In this document: positions 51,658 through 56,316 of the stretch, piece by piece
Layout: every line of letters starts with the position of its first letter
How positions within the stretch are numbered: the stretch's first letter is position 1
DNA from: Sphingomonas faeni
GTDB lineage: Bacteria; Pseudomonadota; Alphaproteobacteria; Sphingomonadales; Sphingomonadaceae
Length of the DNA: 56,316 nucleotides
Assembly (NCBI RefSeq): GCF_024273235.1
Contig: NZ_JANBVH010000030.1
Coordinates: forward strand, 1-56,316
Reading direction: 5' to 3'
Notes under the pieces: generated by a model
What the model saw: only the letters and a program-made list of their open reading frames with translations
Database searches by the model: none
Told to the model about the DNA's origin: nothing
Made by a program: the position numbers and the translations under genes

Positions 51658-52416
51658 TTACTGAAAGACGCTGGCGTCGAGCTTCAGGCGCGGCTGCGCG
51701 GGGGGCACCGGCTGGGAGATCGGCTGGAGCCGGGCCTGGGTGACCGTCTGCACCGGCATGTTCGATGCATATTGGCGCGAGGCGACCAGCTGCGGCTGGA
51801 CCGGGCGCACGGTGCGACCGCGCCACGCGTCGACCGCGCGGTAGAAATCGGTGAACGGACGCTCGAGCAAGGGCAGGTTCTGCGCGGCGAACGCGGGCAA
51901 GGCCTCGGCCGCCAGCCCTGTGCTCTGCGCGAGGACGGCCCCTGCCGCCGCGCAGAACTCGTCGCGCGCAGGGGACTGCGAGAAGAAGTTGTAAAGGCGC
52001 GTCATCGAATCGTCGTAGCGATCCTGCCAGTCGCCGCCGCCCGCCTTGTATTCGCTGGCATAGGTCGCTTCGGCCTTGGCGAGCACCGGCTTCTGCGCCG
52101 ACAGCAGCGCGTTGTAGCCCGCGACGATCGTCAATTCCTGCGGCCCGCGACAGGCTAGCGCGGCGACGTTGAGCGCGGCGCGGAGATGCCAGACCTTTGC
52201 CGAGGTCGTCAGGTTGCGATTCGGCGTGGGATAGGTGCCGTCGGCCAGCGCGACCGGGATGACGATCGTCGGCGACGCGCCCTTCGGCATCGTCGGCGCA
52301 GGGACCGGCACCATGATGACGGGCGGCGCGACCTGCGCCACGGTCCGCGGCTTCGACGTGCAGCCGGCCAGCAGGCCCAGCGCGGTAACGGACAGCAAAG
52401 CAAACCGACGACTCAT
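51658..52416 (-). CDS. Lipoprotein of unknown function
   Basis: A 252-residue lipoprotein. The lipobox is LLAGC with Cys19 (MSRRFALLSVTALGLLAGCT). After a Pro-rich linker (PPVIMVPVPAPTMPKG), the domain contains RAALNVAALACRGPQELTIV and AGYNALLSAQKPVLAKAEAT, then RYDDSMTRLYNFFSQSPARD and EFCAAAGAVL. Two Cys (CRG and FCA) could pair. No family is recognised, although similar proteins occur in sphingomonads as far as I recall. The ATG follows ACGAGGTGGTTGCG, a good ribosome-binding site. Confidence 0.8.
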   Translation of the reverse strand: MSRRFALLSVTALGLLAGCTSKPRTVAQVAPPVIMVPVPAPTMPKGASPTIVIPVALADGTYPTPNRNLTTSAKVWHLRAALNVAALACRGPQELTIVAGYNALLSAQKPVLAKAEATYASEYKAGGGDWQDRYDDSMTRLYNFFSQSPARDEFCAAAGAVLAQSTGLAAEALPAFAAQNLPLLERPFTDFYRAVDAWRGRTVRPVQPQLVASRQYASNMPVQTVTQARLQPISQPVPPAQPRLKLDASVFQ

Positions 52417-52540
52417 CGCAACCACCTCGTAACGTCCCCCGACGGGACACTCTATGCATGGATTAGGTTAACGAGACGTAAGCCGTACGCGGTTTGCGGT
52501 GAGTGGAGAGGGGGTGGGGTTGGGGTTTCCGGATCGCTTC

Positions 52541-52644
52541 CACCCCGGCGTAGGCCGGGGCCCAATTGGAGAGGTTCAGGTAACGGAGCGCGACCTCGAT
52601 CAGCGACGTCTCCCAATTGGGCCCCGGCCTTCGCCGGGGGGGTG
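52541..52644. repeat. Composite palindrome, family A (copy 4)
   Basis: CACCCCGGCGTAGGCCGGGG with CCCAATTGGAGAGGTTCAG, the loop motif GTAACGGAGCG, then CTCCCAATTGGGCCCCGGCC with TTCGCCGGGGGGGTG. It shares the 410-bp gap between the lipoprotein and nitronate monooxygenase genes with an H-family element. Confidence 0.88.
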
Positions 52645-52694
52645 CTTGGTGGAAACCGACGAACCAGAAGCACCGCAAAAAGACGCGCCCTCTC

Positions 52695-52820
52695 GATCCT
52701 CCCCCGCAAGGGGGAGGTGGCGCCGTAGGCGACGGAGGGGGAGGATGCGAAACAGAAGTCGGCGCCACCCTCCCCCTCCGTCAGGCAAGAGCCTGCCACC
52801 TCCCCCTTGCGGGGGAGGAT
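52695..52820. repeat. Composite palindrome, family H (copy 3)
   Basis: The arms GATCCTCCCCCGCAAGGGGGAGGTGGC and GCCACCTCCCCCTTGCGGGGGAGGATC. Inner left module GCCGTAGGCGACGGAGG, inner right module CCTCCGTCAGGCAAGAGCCT. It abuts the stop of the leftward nitronate monooxygenase gene. Confidence 0.9.
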
Positions 52821-52826
52821 CAGAAG

Positions 52827-53846
52827 TTAAACCGCGCGTGCTTCCAGCGCGGCGGCGGCCTGCGCCATCAGCCCGGCGATGATGTCCGCGACCGGCTCCT
52901 CGCGCTTGACCATGCCGACCGACTGGCCCGCCATCACCGAGCCATGCTCGACATCGCCGTCGATCACCGCGCGGCGCAGCGCACCCGCCCAGTAATGCTC
53001 GATCTGCAACTGCGCCTCGGCCATTTCCACGCGGCCACCGTCGAGATGGCCGGCGACTTCGCGCTGCTTGGCCGTGAACAGCTCGCTCGACGCGTTCTTC
53101 AGCGCGCGCACCGGGATTACCGGCAAACGCGCATCGATCTGCACGCTGGCGATCGCGTCGCGCGCCGACGCCCGGATGAACGCCTTCTTGAAATTGGCGT
53201 GCGCGATCGATTCGGTCGCGCACACGAACAGCGTGCCGAGCTGGACGCCCGCCGCACCCATGTCGAGATACCCCGCGATCGCCTCGCCGCGACCGATCCC
53301 GCCGGCGACGAACACCGGAACCTGGTCTGCGATCTCGGGCAGCATCTCCTGCGCGAGCACGCTGGTCGAGACCGGGCCGATATGCCCGCCAGCCTCCATC
53401 CCCTCGATCACCAGCGCATCGACGCCGCTGCGGATCAGCTTCTTCGCGAGCGCCAGCGCGGGCGAGAACGCGATCAGCTTCGCGCCCGTTTCCTTGATCG
53501 CCTCGATGCTGCCCTTGGGCGGCAGGCCACCGGCGAGCACGATGTGGCCGACGTTATGCCTGGTGCAGACCGCGATCAGCTCGAACAGATCGGGGTGCAT
53601 GGTGATCAGGTTCACGCCGAACGGCTTGTCGGTCATCGCCTTGGTCGCGGCGATCTCGGTATCGAGCAGCGCGGGCGTCATCGCCCCGCACGCGATCACG
53701 CCGAACCCGCCCGCGTTCGAGATGGCGGAGACGAGGTGACGCTCGCTCACCCACGACATGGCGCCGCCGAGGATCGCAACCTCCGACCCGAGGAACGCGG
53801 CGCCGCGCGCCATCCGGCGTTGCAGCCGCTCAGTACCGATCGTCAT
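52827..53846 (-). CDS. Nitronate monooxygenase family (2-nitropropane dioxygenase-like) FMN protein
   Basis: A 339-residue TIM-barrel flavoprotein. FMN-site features are the GGAMSWVSERHLVSAISNAG start, PVFVAGGIGRGEAIAGYLDM and AAGVQLGTLFVCATES. GGHIGP in the middle matches the family's His-containing loop. Members oxidise alkyl nitronates; many are of unknown physiological substrate. The ATG at 53846 fits; a B'-type palindrome and a small tandem duplication precede it. Confidence 0.9.
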   Translation of the reverse strand: MTIGTERLQRRMARGAAFLGSEVAILGGAMSWVSERHLVSAISNAGGFGVIACGAMTPALLDTEIAATKAMTDKPFGVNLITMHPDLFELIAVCTRHNVGHIVLAGGLPPKGSIEAIKETGAKLIAFSPALALAKKLIRSGVDALVIEGMEAGGHIGPVSTSVLAQEMLPEIADQVPVFVAGGIGRGEAIAGYLDMGAAGVQLGTLFVCATESIAHANFKKAFIRASARDAIASVQIDARLPVIPVRALKNASSELFTAKQREVAGHLDGGRVEMAEAQLQIEHYWAGALRRAVIDGDVEHGSVMAGQSVGMVKREEPVADIIAGLMAQAAAALEARAV

Positions 53847-53928
53847 GCATCCATCCCCGTCGTCGCAACCCTGTTCGTAGTCGCAACCCTGTTCGTCGTT
53901 ACAATCACGTCCGCTATCCCAACTCTAT

Positions 53929-54012
53929 CCGTCATCCCAGCGAAAGCTGGGATCTCCCGGTGATAGCGCGCGCCCTTGCCGCGGGAGACCCCAGCTTTCG
54001 CTGGGGTGACGG
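53929..54012. repeat. Composite palindrome, family B' (copy 2)
   Basis: CCGTCATCCCAGCGAAAGCTGGGATCTCCCG and CGGGAGACCCCAGCTTTCGCTGGGGTGACGG flank a short GC-rich centre. Same family as 10361-10442. Between the nitronate monooxygenase gene and lysC. Confidence 0.9.
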
Positions 54013-54087
54013 CATAGGTGAGGATGACGGTGTGGGTTGGGCTCACGCCTCGGACTGGGGCGAGCACGTCGAGAACGGCGTTGCGAC

Positions 54088-55341
54088 TCAAGCCGCATCC
54101 TCGGCATCGAGCCCGTACGCCGTATGCAACACGCGCACGGCCAGCTCGGTATAATCCTCTTCGATCAGCACGCTGACCTTGATCTCCGAGGTCGCGATCG
54201 CCTGGATGTTGATGCCGCGCTCGCCGAGTGTGGTGAACATCGTCGAGGCGACGCCCGCATGACTGCGCATGCCGACGCCGACCACGGAGACCTTGGCGAC
54301 GCGCGTATCGTGGACGATCGTCGCATAGCCGATCGCGTCCTTCGCCTTATCGAGCACGTCGAGCGAGCGCGCGAGATCCGCCGACGGGACCGTGAACGTC
54401 ACGTCGGTCGAGCCGGTCGAATGCGCGACGTTCTGCACGATCATGTCGACGTTGATTCCCGCCTCGGCGAGCGGCGCGAAGATCGCCGCGACCGAACCCG
54501 GCCGATCGCTGACCTGCGTCAACGTGATCTTCGCCTCGTTCTTGTCGTGCGCGATGCCGGTGATGAGCTGGCGTTCCATATCGTCGATTTCCTCTTCGCC
54601 CACGATCAACGTGCCGCGGTGACCATCATTGGTATCGCCGTCCTCGAACGAAGACAGCACGCGTACCCGCACATTCTCTTTCATCGCCAGGCCGACAGAC
54701 CGCGTCTGCAACACCTTGGCACCGACGCTGGCGAGTTCCAGCATCTCTTCGTACGTGACCTTGCTCAGTTTCCGCGCACGCGGGACGATCCGCGGGTCGG
54801 TCGTGTAGACGCCGTCGACGTCGGTATAGATGTCGCAGCGATCGGCCTTCATCGCCGCCGCCATCGCCACCGCCGACGTATCCGAGCCGCCACGGCCCAA
54901 GGTGGTAACGCGCTGGCCGTCCGCGACGCCCTGGAAACCGGGAATGACTGCCACGACACCATCCGCAAGGCTCGCGTCGAGCGCAGCCGTGTCGATCTCG
55001 CCGATCCGGGCCGATCCGTGCGCGTCCGACGTGTTGATCGGCAACTGCCAACCGAGCCACGACCGGGCCTTGCAGCCCGCCGCCTGGAGCGCGATCGCGA
55101 GCAAACCACTCGTAATCTGCTCGCCGGCCGAGACGACGACGTCATACTCCTTCGCGTCGTACAGCGACGACGCCTCGCGGCAGAAGCCGACCAGTCGATC
55201 GGTCTCGCCGGCCATCGCGGAGACGACGACGGCGACCTGGTTGCCGGCGTCGACTTCGCGCTTCACGCGCGCGGCGACGTTGCGGATACGCTCGATCCCA
55301 GCCATCGACGTCCCGCCGAATTTCATCACGATACGGGCCAT
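54088..55341 (-). CDS. lysC: Aspartate kinase
   Basis: Phosphorylates aspartate, the first step to Lys, Thr and Met. The 417-residue product starts MARIVMKFGGTSMAGIERIR (KFGGTS at 7-12), has the kinase segment TTLGRGGSDTSAVAMAAAMK, and ends in two ACT domains (GIAHDKNEAKITLTQVSDRP and KVSVVGVGMRSHAGVASTMF), the allosteric sites for amino-acid feedback. Its length matches the single-function enzyme. It is divergent from ubiG with only 52 bp between starts. Confidence 0.97.
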   Translation of the reverse strand: MARIVMKFGGTSMAGIERIRNVAARVKREVDAGNQVAVVVSAMAGETDRLVGFCREASSLYDAKEYDVVVSAGEQITSGLLAIALQAAGCKARSWLGWQLPINTSDAHGSARIGEIDTAALDASLADGVVAVIPGFQGVADGQRVTTLGRGGSDTSAVAMAAAMKADRCDIYTDVDGVYTTDPRIVPRARKLSKVTYEEMLELASVGAKVLQTRSVGLAMKENVRVRVLSSFEDGDTNDGHRGTLIVGEEEIDDMERQLITGIAHDKNEAKITLTQVSDRPGSVAAIFAPLAEAGINVDMIVQNVAHSTGSTDVTFTVPSADLARSLDVLDKAKDAIGYATIVHDTRVAKVSVVGVGMRSHAGVASTMFTTLGERGINIQAIATSEIKVSVLIEEDYTELAVRVLHTAYGLDAEDAA

Positions 55342-55393
55342 TGGCAGCGCAAATCCCTTTGGGTCGAAGCGGCGGCCCTGATAGGTAGCGCGC

Positions 55394-56134
55394 ATGATAC
55401 TGGCAAGTGACACCGTAAACGGCGCAACAATCGATCCGCGCGAGGCCGCGCATTTCGGCACGATGGCAAAGGACTGGTGGGATCCGAATGGCTCGTCCGC
55501 CCCGCTGCACAAGCTCAACCCGCCGCGACTGCGCTATATCCGCGAGCAGGTCGACGCGCATTGGGGTGGCGACGGGGCGACCTTCACGCCGCTGGCAGGG
55601 AAGACCGCGCTCGACGTCGGTTGCGGTGCGGGGTTGCTGTGTGAGCCGCTCGCGCGGCTCGGCGCGACGGTGACCGGGATCGATGCGGCGCCCGAGAATA
55701 TCGCGGTGGCGGAGATCCATGCCGCGCAGAGTGGGCTCGCGATCGATTATCGCGCGGGGGGAGTCGAGGGGCTGGTCGGGCAGTATGATCTCGTCACCAG
55801 CCTCGAGGTGATCGAGCATGTCAGCGACCCTGCCGGCTTTGTTCGGGGCTTGGCGCGGACTTTGGCGGAGGGGGGGCTGCTGATCCTGTCGACGCCCAAC
55901 CGTACGCCGTTGTCGCGGCTGGCGATGATTACAGTGGCGGAGGGTGCCGGGGTCATTCCCAAGGGCACGCACGACTGGAACAAGTTCCTTACGCCGGAAG
56001 AGCTGACGGCGTTGCTGAAGGATGCGGGGCTGCGTGTGACGGATACGCGGGGGCTGAGCTTCTCGCCGGCTACGGGATTCACGCTGAGCGATTCGACGAG
56101 CCTCGATTACTTCCTGACCGCGGTAAAAGCCTGA
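55394..56134 (+). CDS. ubiG: Ubiquinone biosynthesis O-methyltransferase
   Basis: A 246-residue SAM methyltransferase that performs both O-methylations of ubiquinone synthesis. DPREAAHFGTMAKDWWDPNG and PLHKLNPPRLRYI are UbiG hallmarks, the SAM motif is ALDVGCGAGLLCEPLARLGA, and IEHVSDPAGF and PKGTHDWNKFLTPEEL follow. The start ATG at 55394 fits the family. It is complete, ending about 180 bp before the window end. Confidence 0.96.
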   Translation: MILASDTVNGATIDPREAAHFGTMAKDWWDPNGSSAPLHKLNPPRLRYIREQVDAHWGGDGATFTPLAGKTALDVGCGAGLLCEPLARLGATVTGIDAAPENIAVAEIHAAQSGLAIDYRAGGVEGLVGQYDLVTSLEVIEHVSDPAGFVRGLARTLAEGGLLILSTPNRTPLSRLAMITVAEGAGVIPKGTHDWNKFLTPEELTALLKDAGLRVTDTRGLSFSPATGFTLSDSTSLDYFLTAVKA

Positions 56135-56187
56135 GCGTGCCCACGGCGACACCACCCAGACCTTCCCCACCACCCCATTTCTCGCCA

Positions 56188-56292
56188 CCACCCCGGCGAA
56201 GGCCGGGGCCCAGTTGGAAAGGTCATGGTAACGAAGCGCTGCCCCTAATCATCACCGTCCCCCAACTGGGCCCCGGCCTCCGCCGGGGTGGG
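56188..56292. repeat. Composite palindrome, family A (copy 5)
   Basis: CACCCCGGCGAAGGCCGGGG with CCCAGTTGGAAAGGTCATGG, the loop motif GTAACGAAGCG, then CCCAACTGGGCCCCGGCCTC with CGCCGGGGTG. It is the cleanest family A copy and follows the ubiG stop. Confidence 0.9.
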
Positions 56293-56316
56293 GCCGAGTA
56301 ATGGAGCCCCACCCGC

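Noticed and set aside
53868..53905. Duplicated GTCGCAACCCTGTTCGT near the nitronate monooxygenase start
   Set aside because: Only two copies of about 18 bp; not enough to call a functional repeat or regulatory site.

Overview
The window is about 56 kb of a high-G+C alphaproteobacterial chromosome, most likely Sphingomonas or a close sphingomonad. The evidence is the housekeeping protein sequences (GyrB, DnaN, RlmN, Tol-Pal, PheST), the hisS-prfA-prmC-DUF4167 gene order, a Coq4-type ubiquinone gene, and a very high density of G+C-rich intergenic palindromes. No tRNA, rRNA, CRISPR array, insertion sequence or prophage was seen. This is core chromosome, but an unusually repeat-rich stretch of it.

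Layout: prfC and an aldose epimerase-like gene; the translation operon rpmI-rplT-[GIY-YIG]-pheS-pheT, read leftward; an AsmA-family gene; a hisN-like phosphatase diverging from an exported peroxiredoxin and a GGDEF protein; two microproteins behind a sigma-54-like motif; a PEBP/lipoprotein pair, DUF1810, a Lys-rich microprotein, a DsbA-like oxidoreductase and AlkB. Next come the dispersed dnaN, recF and gyrB genes, interrupted by ompA, coq4 and a low-G+C pair (Phd-type antitoxin plus an exported ORFan). The middle holds an outer-membrane protein, a histidine phosphatase, a NYN nuclease domain in frame with rlmN, a TSUP permease, and hisS-prfA-prmC-DUF4167. The right part holds DUF1345, an M61 peptidase, ppa, eamA-GNAT, ispG, DUF1993, a three-gene overlapping operon (acyltransferase, Ntn asparaginase, S1/P1 nuclease), the complete Tol-Pal operon ybgC-tolQ-tolR-tolA-tolB-pal, a lipoprotein, a nitronate monooxygenase, lysC, and ubiG.

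The most striking feature is the set of about 30 composite palindromes, 50-170 bp each, in several families. Some are not intergenic. Elements lie in frame inside pheT and recF. One lies in the signal-peptide region of tolB, and one supplies the whole 5' end of prmC. Elsewhere a purine-rich palindrome arm forms the apparent Shine-Dalgarno sequence of prfA, tolR and a small exported protein gene. This resembles the protein-invading Rickettsia palindromic elements and is the best candidate here for something under-described.

Other points for follow-up are the NYN-RlmN fusion, a HisRS C-terminus encoded by a low-G+C patch, a GIY-YIG nuclease gene inserted between rplT and pheS beside a palindrome, and the sigma-54-like microprotein operon. 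All assignments come from reading the sequence; no database search or structure prediction was run.
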